A stretch of 64,000 nt of DNA, taken from contig NZ_CP021781.1 in the NCBI RefSeq assembly GCF_003290445.1, positions 1,860,001 to 1,924,000 of the forward strand. Direction: 5' to 3'. The stretch's first letter is position 1. Each line of letters starts with the position of its first letter. The translations under genes were made by a program, and so were the position numbers. Source of the stretch: Francisella adeliensis (lineage in GTDB: Bacteria > Pseudomonadota > Gammaproteobacteria > Francisellales > Francisellaceae). Below, piece after piece: positions 1 to 8,721 of this stretch. The notes beneath the pieces were generated by a model. It saw only the letters and a program-made list of their open reading frames with translations, was not told the origin of the DNA and did not search any database.

Positions 1-940
1 AGTTAAGCACAACAAACAAATAGTTGAGACTCTAGCTCAAGAGCTTAGATGCTCACCTGAGCAAGTTTTGATAGCTTCAACAGGAGTTATAGGACAGCAA
101 ATGCCTATCGATAAGATAACAGCTGCAATACCAAGACTTACGACAAGTTTATCAAATATCGCGGATAAGTTTGCACTGTCAATTTTGACAACTGATTTAT
201 TACCAAAATCAATACATAAAAAAGTAAAGCTCTCAGGCGGTGAAATTACGATTACAGGAATTTGTAAAGGCTCTGGGATGATTAATCCAAATATGGCTAC
301 CATGTTAGGCTACTTTTTAACTGATGTCGACTTAGATCTTAATTTAGCTCAACAGTTATTAAAAGATTCAACTGATAATAGCTTCAATATGATCTCTGTT
401 GATGGTGATATGTCAACGAATGATTGTGTATTTATGTTGGCAAACGGGGCTAGTGGAGTAAATCTCTCATCTAAGGCTGATATCGAAATATTTAAACAAG
501 CATTACATGAAATAGCAATTATTTTAGCTAAAAGTATTGCTAGGGATGGTGAAGGTGCAACCAAGCTTATAGAAGCTAAAGTAAATGGTCTAAATGATCA
601 AACAATAGCTAAAGAATTAGCCAAAAAAATAATTTCCAGCCCATTAGTTAAAACAGCCATATATGGGCAGTCTCCAAACTGGGGTAGAGTCTTAGCTAAA
701 ATAGGTGAAGTTGAAATTGATGAGGAAACTTTAGCAAGTTGTGAGATTTATATACAAGGAGAAAAAATATTTACTCAAGGTTTACCAGTTTCTTACGACC
801 TATCAAATCTTAAAGAATCCATGAAAGAGGATACGATAGGAATTGATGTTACATTCTCACAAGGAAATGAGAATGTAATTGCATGGGGTTGTGATCTAAC
901 TGAACAATATGTGGATATTAATGCGGGGTATTTATCATGA
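1..940 (+). CDS. argJ: Bifunctional ornithine acetyltransferase / N-acetylglutamate synthase ArgJ, 5' end cut by window
   Basis: ArgJ transfers the acetyl group from N-acetylornithine to glutamate, closing the acetyl cycle of arginine synthesis in the cytoplasm. The reading frame is open from base 2, so the start lies upstream; about 312 residues are visible of a family length near 400. The motif STGVIG and the self-cleavage motif KGSGMINPNMATML are intact; the Thr of ATML (codon 299-301) is the expected nucleophile that starts the beta chain. The gene ends in an ATGA overlap with argB, so the two are translationally coupled. An in-window TTG at 68 is not the start, because conserved sequence continues upstream of it. 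Confidence 0.95.
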   Translation, partial: VKHNKQIVETLAQELRCSPEQVLIASTGVIGQQMPIDKITAAIPRLTTSLSNIADKFALSILTTDLLPKSIHKKVKLSGGEITITGICKGSGMINPNMATMLGYFLTDVDLDLNLAQQLLKDSTDNSFNMISVDGDMSTNDCVFMLANGASGVNLSSKADIEIFKQALHEIAIILAKSIARDGEGATKLIEAKVNGLNDQTIAKELAKKIISSPLVKTAIYGQSPNWGRVLAKIGEVEIDEETLASCEIYIQGEKIFTQGLPVSYDLSNLKESMKEDTIGIDVTFSQGNENVIAWGCDLTEQYVDINAGYLS

Positions 941-1734
941 AAAAATTAAGTAATAAAAGAATATTAATTAAACTAGGTGGTTCTATTCTTGAAGATAATC
1001 AGGTTATGAAAAATTTATGTCGTGATGTGAGAAGATTAAAGGATGAAGGGGCTCAAGTAATTTTAGTTCACGGTGGCGGCAAATATATTACCAAAATTTT
1101 ACATCAGCACAATTTAAAAACAAATTTCCTTGAAGGCTTAAGAGTCACTCCTAAAGAGCATATGGAGCTGATTCAAATGGCTTTGTATATGGTCAATAAA
1201 AAAATCACTAAAACTTTTAGCAGTATTAGTTTAGAAGGTATTGGTATTTCTGGAGAGGATAGTAATCTTCTAATTTCTGATTTTATTGACAAAGATAAGT
1301 ACGGTTATGTAGGTTCTATCAAGGAGATTAATCCAAGTATTATTCTGAAAACACTTGCTCAGGGTTTAGTCCCTATAGTTTCAACTATCAGCCTTACTGA
1401 TACATATGAATCTGTAAATGTTAATGCTGATAATGTTGCATCAGAAATGGCAATAATATGTGATGTTGATGAACTCATATATCTAACAGATCAAGAAGGC
1501 GTTTTGGATAAGAGTGGAAAATTAATACCAAATTTAGTCACAAAAGATATTGAAGAGCTTACAGTAAATAAAACTGTTATTGGGGGTATGGGAATCAAAT
1601 TAAATTCAGTAAAGAGTTTTTTAAATTGCTCAAAGAAAAATATTACGATATTAAATGGTAAACAAGAAGAGATTCTATTAAATAAATTTATAAAAGAAGG
1701 AGAAGGTAATTATGGAACAACTTGCAGATTTTGA
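937..1734 (+). CDS. argB: Acetylglutamate kinase ArgB
   Basis: ArgB phosphorylates N-acetylglutamate with ATP, the second step of arginine synthesis. The 265-residue protein has the amino-acid-kinase fold markers: KLGGS at residues 12-16, HGGGK at 45-49 for phosphate and substrate binding, NVNADNVASEMA near 170, and GGMGIKL near the C-terminus for ATP. Its ATG overlaps the argJ stop by 4 bases and its end overlaps argF by 23 bases, giving a compact argJ-argB-argF operon. Length is slightly below the usual 280-300. In many bacteria this enzyme is the arginine-feedback step; nothing in the sequence decides that here. Confidence 0.94.
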   Translation: MKKLSNKRILIKLGGSILEDNQVMKNLCRDVRRLKDEGAQVILVHGGGKYITKILHQHNLKTNFLEGLRVTPKEHMELIQMALYMVNKKITKTFSSISLEGIGISGEDSNLLISDFIDKDKYGYVGSIKEINPSIILKTLAQGLVPIVSTISLTDTYESVNVNADNVASEMAIICDVDELIYLTDQEGVLDKSGKLIPNLVTKDIEELTVNKTVIGGMGIKLNSVKSFLNCSKKNITILNGKQEEILLNKFIKEGEGNYGTTCRF

Positions 1735-2641
1735 TGTATATATGGGTGAAAATAACTTATCGTTTAATAATCTATTATCTGGCGCTGAGGTAACTAGTAG
1801 CGATTTTACAAAGATCATTGCTACAGCTGAACATATGAAATTAACCCCCGAAGAATATAAAAATGCTTTAACTGATAAGATAATAGCCTTAGTTTTTGAT
1901 AAACCATCGTTAAGAACACGCTTTAGTTTTTCAGCAGCTATTACAGAAATGGGGGGAAATATTATAGAAAGTGTTTCTACTTCAAGAAAACAAGAAGAGC
2001 CAAAAGACTTCATAAGAGTTTTACAAAACTATTGTTCAGCCGTTGTGATTAGAACATTTAATGACAATGATTTAGATGAGATGGTAAATTATTCTACGGT
2101 ACCAATTATAAATGCTTTAACTGATTTATATCATCCGTGCCAGACTTTAGCAGATCTATTAACATTAAAAGAAAAGTTTGGGGGTTTAGAATCTTTAACT
2201 ATTACTTACTTAGGAGATGCAAACAATATTCTTTATAGCTTAATGCTTATAGCAAATGAGCTAAAGATCAAGGTTAACTATGCATGTCCCAAAGGTCATG
2301 AGCCTGATTCGATAGTATTAAATCAATTAAAAGATCAAAGTTTAATAAAAGGCTTTACAGATCCCAAGAGTGCTGTAATAGGTAGTGATGCTGTATATAC
2401 TGATGTATGGGCTAGTATGGGCTTCGAGCCTACAGATGAAAGTTCTTTCAAAGGATATCAGGTAAATGAAGAGCTCATGTTACATGCTAATAATGATGCA
2501 GTTTTTATGCATTGCATGCCAATGATAAGAGGCAAGGAAGTAAGCACCACCTTACCGGATGATGATTGCTCAGTAATTTTTCAACAGAGTTTAAATCGAA
2601 AGTATGTACAAAAAGCGCTTCTATATTTATTGCTAAAATGA
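1712..2641 (+). CDS. argF: Ornithine carbamoyltransferase ArgF
   Basis: ArgF makes citrulline from ornithine and carbamoyl phosphate. The 309-residue protein has the carbamoyl-phosphate motif as SLRTR (66-70), HPCQ (141-144), the ornithine loop DVWASMG (231-237) and HCMP (267-270), where most relatives have HCLP. The DVWASMG loop favours plain ornithine over N-acetyl- or N-succinylornithine as substrate. A good ribosome site (AAGGAGAAGG) sits just before the ATG inside the argB end, which supports the 23-base overlap. The region after the stop lacks a clear terminator. Confidence 0.88.
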   Translation: MEQLADFDVYMGENNLSFNNLLSGAEVTSSDFTKIIATAEHMKLTPEEYKNALTDKIIALVFDKPSLRTRFSFSAAITEMGGNIIESVSTSRKQEEPKDFIRVLQNYCSAVVIRTFNDNDLDEMVNYSTVPIINALTDLYHPCQTLADLLTLKEKFGGLESLTITYLGDANNILYSLMLIANELKIKVNYACPKGHEPDSIVLNQLKDQSLIKGFTDPKSAVIGSDAVYTDVWASMGFEPTDESSFKGYQVNEELMLHANNDAVFMHCMPMIRGKEVSTTLPDDDCSVIFQQSLNRKYVQKALLYLLLK

Positions 2642-2699
2642 AAATTTCAAGTTCTGATCTACCTCCTCAATTTAAGACATTTTATAACTTCATTTCCAC

Positions 2700-2870
2700 T
2701 TATACATCTAGTTAATTTAGGATCATCTAATTAATGGTAGGATGTTTACTTTTTGCATTATAGTAAACCTCCATATACCTATCATGAACCAACTACCCTT
2801 TAAGCTCCGAAGAAACTCTCACAAGCAATTTATAAAACCTATTTTTTGCAGTAATTGAAAATCCTATCAA
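2700..2870 (-). pseudogene. Possible decayed transposase C-terminus (IS3 orfB-like)
   Basis: Read on the minus strand, one frame gives FYKLLVRVSSELKG and then, after a stop and in another frame, RYMEVYYNAKSKHPTIN. The pair resembles the IS3-family orfB tail pattern of F(F/Y)K.LK.E followed by (Y)I.V(Y/F)YN.(K/R)..H. No start, catalytic DDE residues or inverted repeats remain. This is recognition by eye of short peptides and could be chance in AT-rich DNA. Confidence 0.3.
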
Positions 2871-2921
2871 TGAATATTTATCCTAATTTTTACTTTTTAT
2901 ACGGCGTTATATCTGATAATA

Positions 2922-2935
2922 TGAATAAATAATCA
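2922..2935 (+). promoter_or_regulatory. Candidate ArgR box before argG
   Basis: The sequence TGAATAAATAATCA resembles the proteobacterial ARG box TGAATwwwwATTCA, with a good left half and a weaker right half. It lies 20 bases before the argG ATG, immediately after a -10-like GATAAT (2915-2920), where a bound repressor would block transcription. A second TGAAT half-site is at 2871. An ArgR is encoded 2.5 kb away. The usual pair of boxes with 21-bp centre spacing is not seen, so this is tentative. Confidence 0.35.
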
Positions 2936-2954
2936 AAAAAACAAGTAAAAAACT

Positions 2955-4211
2955 ATGCCAAAAAAATATCAGAAAGTTGCCAGCCATGAAGCTAAAAAAG
3001 GTGAATTCAAACGTTGCCTATTACTATATTCGGGAGGTCTTGACACTTCTGTAATGCTTAAATGGATTCAAGAAAAATATGAGGTTGAAGTTATTGCATT
3101 AACTATAGATATTGGACAAGTAGCTGACAACCTTAATGAAATAAAAGCTAAGGCTCTTAACTTAGGTGCTAAAGATGCTATAGTCTACGATGCAAAAACT
3201 CGTTTTGCTGATGAAATTATTAGCCAAGCAATTAAGGCTAATGCAGACTATCAGGGAGGATATGCTCTTTCTACCCCTCTAGGTAGAGTCATAATATCTG
3301 AAGTAGCAATAGAAGTAGCTAAAGAGTATGACTGTCAAGTAATTGCCCATGGTTGTACTGGTAAAGGTAATGATCAGGTTCGTTTTGAAAGTTACTTAAC
3401 AACTCTTGATGATAAGATCAAAACTATTGCCCCAGTTAGAGAGTGGGGAATGGGAAGAGAAGAAGAGTTGGAATACGCAGAAAAGCATAACATCCCAGTA
3501 AAACAACAAAAAAGCAAACCCTACTCATATGATGAGAATATGTGGGGAAACACCGCAGAAGGTGGTGAAATTGAGGATTCAACCCTTATAGCCCCGAATG
3601 AAGATATATTACAATGGTGTAAAACCCCAGAAAATGCTTTAGATGAAAAACAAAATATCACTTTAACTTTTGAAGAGGGTCTGCCTGTCAAATTAAACGA
3701 CCAACTCCTACCATTAGCTGAACTTATATTAAAATGCAATGAGATTGGTGGTTTTCATGGTGCTGGTGTATTTAATTTGATAGAAGATAGATTGATAGGT
3801 CTAAAAGTTAGAGGAATATATGAAAATCCTGGTGCTAGTATCATAATCTCAGCTCATAAAAAATTAGAGCAATTAGTTTCAACTCGTGAAGAAAATGAAC
3901 TAAAAACTTTTATCGATACAAAATGGGCTTATCTAAATTACGCGGCTCAATGGTATAATCCAGTAATGAATAACATTCATTCATTTATAAATGAACAAAA
4001 TAAAAAGGTAACAGGTGTTGTGACAGTATCTTTATATAAAGGTAACCTTGAGATTGTAGCTGTTGAATCTCCCTTTTCGTTGCTTAAAGCTGAACTTGCA
4101 ACTTTTGATGCCGGTGGTGATTTATTTAACCACAACGCTTCTGCTGGATTTATAGAGTTGCATAGCTTATCTCAACGTACTGCTTACTCAATCATGAAAA
4201 ATAAGAAATAA
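2955..4211 (+). CDS. argG: Argininosuccinate synthase ArgG
   Basis: ArgG condenses citrulline and aspartate, using ATP, to argininosuccinate. The 418-residue protein carries the PP-loop ATP motif YSGGLDTS at residues 25-32 and later conserved stretches such as HGCTGKGNDQVRFE. About 20 residues precede the usual start of the fold. The ribosome site is weak. argH follows after only 4 bases, so the two form a pair that probably has its own ArgR-controlled promoter in the upstream gap. Confidence 0.95.
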   Translation: MPKKYQKVASHEAKKGEFKRCLLLYSGGLDTSVMLKWIQEKYEVEVIALTIDIGQVADNLNEIKAKALNLGAKDAIVYDAKTRFADEIISQAIKANADYQGGYALSTPLGRVIISEVAIEVAKEYDCQVIAHGCTGKGNDQVRFESYLTTLDDKIKTIAPVREWGMGREEELEYAEKHNIPVKQQKSKPYSYDENMWGNTAEGGEIEDSTLIAPNEDILQWCKTPENALDEKQNITLTFEEGLPVKLNDQLLPLAELILKCNEIGGFHGAGVFNLIEDRLIGLKVRGIYENPGASIIISAHKKLEQLVSTREENELKTFIDTKWAYLNYAAQWYNPVMNNIHSFINEQNKKVTGVVTVSLYKGNLEIVAVESPFSLLKAELATFDAGGDLFNHNASAGFIELHSLSQRTAYSIMKNKK

Positions 4212-4215
4212 TTTT

Positions 4216-5409
4216 ATGAATAAAAAACTATGGCAAATGAGCTCAGATCAATTACTTAGTATTGTTGAAAAATATACCGTAGGTCAAGACTATTTGTATG
4301 ACCAGAGACTTTTAAAATATGATCTACAAGCTAGCTTAGCTCATGCAAAAATGTTATCAAAAACAGGTATTATAGACGACAATGAACTCACAGAGCTAGA
4401 GCAAGGCTTGAATGAAATTCAAAACCTTTCTGAGAATGGTAAATTTAATATAACTCAAGATCAGGAAGATGGGCATACGGCTATAGAGCAATACCTTTCA
4501 GCTCATTACGGTGAGATTGGTAAAAAGATACACACTGGCAGAAGCAGAAATGATCAGTCTTTAGTAATGCTTAGGCTTTTCATGAAAGAAAAGTTAAAAT
4601 CCATAGGTACATTGATTAAAGACAATATTAGAACTTTACGTAAAAAAGCCGAGATACATTTTGACACATTAATGCCTGGCTATACTCATATGCAGAAAGC
4701 TATGCCAACTAGCGTTGGAACTTGGCTCAACTCATTTGCCGACAGTCTAGAAGATACTCTTATACTAATTGATGCTACCAATAAAATAATTGACCAAAAT
4801 CCTTTAGGTTCTGCATCAGGCTTTGGAATAAGAAATTTTAAAAATGATAGAGCTTATACTACTGAAATTTTAGAGTTTGCTAAAACACAAGAAAACCCAA
4901 TATATTGTGCTTTTTCAAGAGGATATTTTGAAAAACTAGTACTCCAAACTCTCTCTAATCCTATGAGTATTTATTCTCGCTTTGCAAATGATATGATGAT
5001 ATTCACGATGTCCGAATTCAAATATTTTAGCTTAGATAACTTTTACACTACTGGCTCATCGATCATGCCACAAAAGCGCAACTATGACCTCTTTGAGATT
5101 ATGCGAGGCAATGCAAAGCTCTATCATGGGTTTATGCAGCAAATCAACTCAATAATTGATGGAGTCGGCAGTGGCTATAATCGTGACTACCAACTAACTA
5201 AGGTACCATTTTGTGAAGCATTAGAGCTTATAGAGGATACCGCTATATTAATTAGTTCTATAGTTGAGAACTTAAATATTGATGAGGAAAAACTTACCCA
5301 AGCTATGAGCTCAGATCTATATGCTACCGAAGCAGTCTATGATCTAGTTGGAAAAGGAGCATCTTTTAGAGATGCTTATGTATCGATCAAACAAAAACTT
5401 AATCAGTAA
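4216..5409 (+). CDS. argH: Argininosuccinate lyase ArgH (short, divergent form)
   Basis: ArgH splits argininosuccinate into arginine and fumarate, the last step of the pathway. The 397-residue protein has the fumarase/aspartase superfamily signatures HTGRSRND (106-113) and GSSIMPQKRN (from about 280), whose Ser is in the catalytic loop. It lacks the N-terminal WGGRF motif typical of enterobacterial ArgH and ends about 50 residues earlier than the usual 450-460. The N-terminal pattern resembles Bacteroidetes-type enzymes, as far as I can recall them. It is convergent with argR, 47 bases away, with no clear terminator between. Confidence 0.9.
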   Translation: MNKKLWQMSSDQLLSIVEKYTVGQDYLYDQRLLKYDLQASLAHAKMLSKTGIIDDNELTELEQGLNEIQNLSENGKFNITQDQEDGHTAIEQYLSAHYGEIGKKIHTGRSRNDQSLVMLRLFMKEKLKSIGTLIKDNIRTLRKKAEIHFDTLMPGYTHMQKAMPTSVGTWLNSFADSLEDTLILIDATNKIIDQNPLGSASGFGIRNFKNDRAYTTEILEFAKTQENPIYCAFSRGYFEKLVLQTLSNPMSIYSRFANDMMIFTMSEFKYFSLDNFYTTGSSIMPQKRNYDLFEIMRGNAKLYHGFMQQINSIIDGVGSGYNRDYQLTKVPFCEALELIEDTAILISSIVENLNIDEEKLTQAMSSDLYATEAVYDLVGKGASFRDAYVSIKQKLNQ

Positions 5410-5456
5410 AGAAATCTTGAGATAAATGTGTGCTCATGACTTATTAGAAGTATCCT

Positions 5457-5912
5457 TTAAGCTTTTGAAAAAAGAAATTTCTCGATATTATCTCTTAGTT
5501 TTTCTATATTTTTTATAGTTAATGGCGCAATAAACAAAGTGTCATCCCCTGCAACAATTCCAATAATTTCGAAACTATTCTTATTATAGTCTAACACTCT
5601 AGCTACCAGCTGAGCTGAGCCAGGAGCTGTCTCTATAATAACAACACTCTCATTCGATACTATTTTCATAATTAATGATGCTATATTATCAGTCATCAAT
5701 GGTGGAGCTGGTTCATCAGGTATCTTATATACGAGTGTTTTTTGGTTATTCTTGACTTTAATAGCGCCAATATTTTTAAGTAACCTGTTTACCTTTGATT
5801 GACTTACCTCATAACCAAGCTTTGATAATGTTTCACATATATCATTTTGTGAAGAAAATTCTTTACTAAGAATAAGCTGTTGTAAATCGTACTGAATATC
5901 AGACTTAGTCAT
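5457..5912 (-). CDS. argR: Arginine repressor ArgR
   Basis: ArgR is a hexameric, arginine-binding DNA-binding protein that represses arginine synthesis genes. The 151-residue length is typical. The N-terminal winged helix contains SQSKVNRLLKNIGAIKV, matching the family SQxTxSR recognition region with an unusual SKVNR. The C-terminal domain has ETAPGSAQLVARVLD and the GDDT arginine-binding motif. It faces argH and sits next to the genes it should control. A promoter with TTGACT and TATAAT is visible upstream (separate entry). Confidence 0.92.
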   Translation of the reverse strand: MTKSDIQYDLQQLILSKEFSSQNDICETLSKLGYEVSQSKVNRLLKNIGAIKVKNNQKTLVYKIPDEPAPPLMTDNIASLIMKIVSNESVVIIETAPGSAQLVARVLDYNKNSFEIIGIVAGDDTLFIAPLTIKNIEKLRDNIEKFLFSKA

Positions 5913-5956
5913 ATTTATAATATTCCTATCATATAATACTAAAAAATAATGCTTTC

Positions 5957-5986
5957 ATTATAATCGTAATTAATCAAATTAGTCAA
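5957..5986 (-). promoter_or_regulatory. Putative argR promoter
   Basis: On the minus strand TTGACT (5981-5986) is followed, after an 18-base spacer, by TATAAT (5957-5962), about 45 bases before the argR ATG. A TGAAT half-site lies just upstream on the plus strand at 5992, so autoregulation is possible but not shown. Confidence 0.45.
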
Positions 5987-6007
5987 ATTTATGAATAAAA
6001 AGCTAAA

Positions 6008-8158
6008 CTAAGACAACTCTATTGGATCAATATCAAAATAAACTTTAATAGTACTAGACACATCACTTAAAACATTCTCTCTAACCCAGTTTACTACACT
6101 ATTTATTTGTTTACGATTTGATGATGTCAGTAGCAAGCTATAGCGATAGGTATTATTTCTCTTTAAATGTAGTGCAGGCAATGGTTTTGATACTTGAATC
6201 TGTTCAACTTTTGCTAGTTTAGTGTAAAGTTGACTTAAAAACTCTAATACCGCTTGCTCATTGCGAGATTCTGCTAAAATTTGAGCTTGAAATGTATAAG
6301 GTGGATACTTTGCATACTCTCGCTGCTCAAGCAGATAATCTAAAAACTCTAAATAATCACTACTGACCAACAACTGTAACAACTTATTTTCTGGCTGATA
6401 TGTTTGTAATAGAATCTTACCTGGTTTATCTGCTCTCCCTGCTCTTCCTGAAACTTGCACTATAAGTTGAGCTGTTTTCTCTATAGCATGAAAATCTGTA
6501 CTGTAAAGTCCAGCGTCAATATTTATGAGTCCAACTAGTGTAATATTTGCGAAATGATGTCCTTTAGCAATCATTTGTGTACCAACAATCACATCAACCA
6601 TATTTGAGCTAATCATTTTGTTAACTTCATCAAGGTCATCTATTGTTTTTATATTGTTACGATCAAATCTTATAATTTTATTATAGGGAAATTTTGACTC
6701 TATGCGAGATTGAACCTTTTCTGTACCTGTACCATATGTAAAAAGCTCACCTTCATCACAAGATTGACAGCTTGTAACAATTGGCTTGCGTGTACCACAG
6801 AAATGACACTGTAAATACTGATAAGGGTGTGTATGTAGTGTGTATGGTTTATCACATTTTTTACACTCCACAGCAACATTACAGCTTTTACAAACCAAGG
6901 CCTTAGCAAAGCCCAACTTATTTATAAAAACTAATGATTGACTATGAGCGTTGATGTTATTACCAAGTTCATCAAATAACATACTACAAATACCATTGTC
7001 AACAATTGATGATTTAAGATCTATCAATCTGACTTCATTTGAAAAATTATTTAGAGCTTTAGACTTAAGCTTTAGTAACTCATATTTGCCTGCTTTACAG
7101 TTAAAGTAGCTTTCTATCGATGGTGTTGCACTACCTAAAACCACAGGAATATCAAGCTGACTAGCCCTATAAATAGCAACATCTCTAGCATTATAGCGAA
7201 TCGTACTAGATTGTTGTTTGAAAGAACTATCATGCTCTTCATCAACTATAATCATGCCTAAATTCTTAAAATCTGACAATACTCCACTACGAGTTGAAAT
7301 AACAATATCAGCTTTACCATTACGAATATTCAACCAACTTGTAAGGCGAGTCTTTTCTGAGACTTTTGAATGTAGCGTAACAATCTTGTTCGTAGGAAAT
7401 CTTAGTTCAAAGCGTTTAAGAGTTTGGGGTGTAAGGTTTATCTCGGGAATAAGCACCAAAATCTGTTTGTCCTTATCAAGCACTCTTTGAATAGCTTGTA
7501 AATAAACCTCTGTTTTACCACTTCCTGTTACACCATATAACAAAAAAGTCTTAAAACTAGCTTGTCTTGATATTATTTCAAAAGCAGTTTGTTGATCTTC
7601 ATTAAGCTTTTTAGCTATGTCTTGATCACTGCTTAAGCTAGCTATACTTTTTAATTCTGTTGTTTTTATGAGTATATTTTTATCTATTAGACGAGAGATA
7701 ATATTGAGTGAAAACCTAGACTTTAAGTCTTCATACTTAATTGCTTGATCCTCTTCAAAGACATCTAATACTGCTTGTTGCTTTACAGTAAGTCTTGCCT
7801 CTTGTGTTTGAGAATTTTTAAGTATAAAAGTCTCTTTTTGAGGCTTTATTATTTCGCTTTTGAAAAAATCATTAGGTAGAGCTAAACGAATAGCATTATA
7901 CAGATCACAACAATAGTATCCGGCTATCCAATAAATAAGTTTCTGTATTGCAATACTTATAGGGCTATCGACTATTTTAGTAATTGGCTTAACTTTCTCT
8001 ACTGGATAATCAATAGAAACATCTTTAACTACAACAAAACCAATAAGCTGGCGTTTTCCAACTTGGACAAGCACTCTGTCAAAAAGATTTACTTCACTAT
8101 CGATACTATAATCTAATAGATAATTAGGGGGAACTTGTAAAGCAACTTTGACTATCAT
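6008..8158 (-). CDS. priA: Primosomal replication helicase PriA
   Basis: PriA is a 3'-to-5' DNA helicase that recognises stalled or collapsed forks and reloads the replisome. The 716-residue protein has an N-terminal DNA-binding domain, Walker A as GVTGSGKT near residue 210, DEEH box near 305, and the zinc-binding region with four CxxC pairs (CKSC, CKKC, CHFC, CQSC) near 420-460, then the C-terminal helicase half with QVSGRAGR. Its ATG overlaps the pnuC stop in an ATGA, so it is the last gene of a three-gene operon. All expected motifs are present. Confidence 0.96.
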   Translation of the reverse strand: MIVKVALQVPPNYLLDYSIDSEVNLFDRVLVQVGKRQLIGFVVVKDVSIDYPVEKVKPITKIVDSPISIAIQKLIYWIAGYYCCDLYNAIRLALPNDFFKSEIIKPQKETFILKNSQTQEARLTVKQQAVLDVFEEDQAIKYEDLKSRFSLNIISRLIDKNILIKTTELKSIASLSSDQDIAKKLNEDQQTAFEIISRQASFKTFLLYGVTGSGKTEVYLQAIQRVLDKDKQILVLIPEINLTPQTLKRFELRFPTNKIVTLHSKVSEKTRLTSWLNIRNGKADIVISTRSGVLSDFKNLGMIIVDEEHDSSFKQQSSTIRYNARDVAIYRASQLDIPVVLGSATPSIESYFNCKAGKYELLKLKSKALNNFSNEVRLIDLKSSIVDNGICSMLFDELGNNINAHSQSLVFINKLGFAKALVCKSCNVAVECKKCDKPYTLHTHPYQYLQCHFCGTRKPIVTSCQSCDEGELFTYGTGTEKVQSRIESKFPYNKIIRFDRNNIKTIDDLDEVNKMISSNMVDVIVGTQMIAKGHHFANITLVGLINIDAGLYSTDFHAIEKTAQLIVQVSGRAGRADKPGKILLQTYQPENKLLQLLVSSDYLEFLDYLLEQREYAKYPPYTFQAQILAESRNEQAVLEFLSQLYTKLAKVEQIQVSKPLPALHLKRNNTYRYSLLLTSSNRKQINSVVNWVRENVLSDVSSTIKVYFDIDPIELS

Positions 8159-8721
8159 TTTACTTTGGAAGAATGTTTATGCCAATAGTAAAAACCATAA
8201 ACTGCTGTTAAGAAAAATATGAAGTTTTGTATCGTTTGGCCATGTAAACCTTGCTGGTACATCACAACAACAAAATACAAATCTGAAACTATCCAAATAA
8301 TCCAATTTTCCATAAATTTTTCAATAGTCATAATCACAGCAACAAATGTAATACCTGTGAGCAATCCTGTAGATAAAATATCTTTTGAACCTGTAATATA
8401 GTTAAAACCAACTCCTAAAGCACAAAGCATAATAATGTAGCAAATATAACGAATATAATCTTTCGCTTTCATCCACCTTATGACTTGATCGCCCTTATCA
8501 ATACCTTGTGTATGCCACTTATACCAACCGTAGCTAAAAAATATAACATATACACACTGTAAGAGAACCAAAGAATAAGTCCCTTTAATAGCAAAAAGAA
8601 TTAATAACAATACCGCCCCGACAATACCTAAAGACCATGACCATATTTTTAGTCTAGCCAAATAAATAGTATATAGAACATTGATTATCAATGCTGAGTA
8701 ATCTAGAAAACTTATAAACAT
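8155..8721 (-). CDS. pnuC: PnuC-type nicotinamide riboside transporter
   Basis: PnuC proteins are SWEET-like facilitators that bring nicotinamide riboside, or a related vitamin, across the inner membrane. The 188-residue protein has about seven hydrophobic segments and the family features YGWYKW in the middle and ENWIIWIVSDLYF, rich in the Trp and Asp residues that line the substrate site. No NadR-like gene is adjacent. It is packed between the YihY-like gene (no gap) and priA (4-base overlap). Related PnuT and PnuX carriers for thiamine or riboflavin share the fold, so the exact substrate is inferred. Confidence 0.85.
   Translation of the reverse strand: MFISFLDYSALIINVLYTIYLARLKIWSWSLGIVGAVLLLILFAIKGTYSLVLLQCVYVIFFSYGWYKWHTQGIDKGDQVIRWMKAKDYIRYICYIIMLCALGVGFNYITGSKDILSTGLLTGITFVAVIMTIEKFMENWIIWIVSDLYFVVVMYQQGLHGQTIQNFIFFLTAVYGFYYWHKHSSKVK

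Larger units (their letters stand above)
2642..2954. other. argF-argG intergenic region (313 bases)
   Basis: This gap holds no intact gene. Its first two thirds, read on the minus strand, contain stretches that resemble the C-terminal end of an IS3-type transposase, interrupted by stops (separate entry). The last 100 bases are very AT-rich and probably carry the argG promoter with an ArgR-box-like sequence (separate entry). No hairpin followed by a T-run was seen after argF. Confidence 0.5.

Noticed and set aside
68-940. argJ start at TTG 68
   Set aside because: The frame is open to base 2 and family sequence continues upstream, so the gene is cut by the window edge.
1712-2641. ArgF as an N-acetyl- or N-succinylornithine carbamoyltransferase
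   Set aside because: SLRTR and HPCQ occur in all of these, but the DVWASMG ornithine loop is that of the ordinary enzyme, and ArgJ is present to deacetylate before this step.
2856-2884. Pair of tandem ARG boxes upstream of argG
   Set aside because: TGAAA and TGAAT half-sites are 15 bases apart, not the 21 expected, and the right halves do not match.
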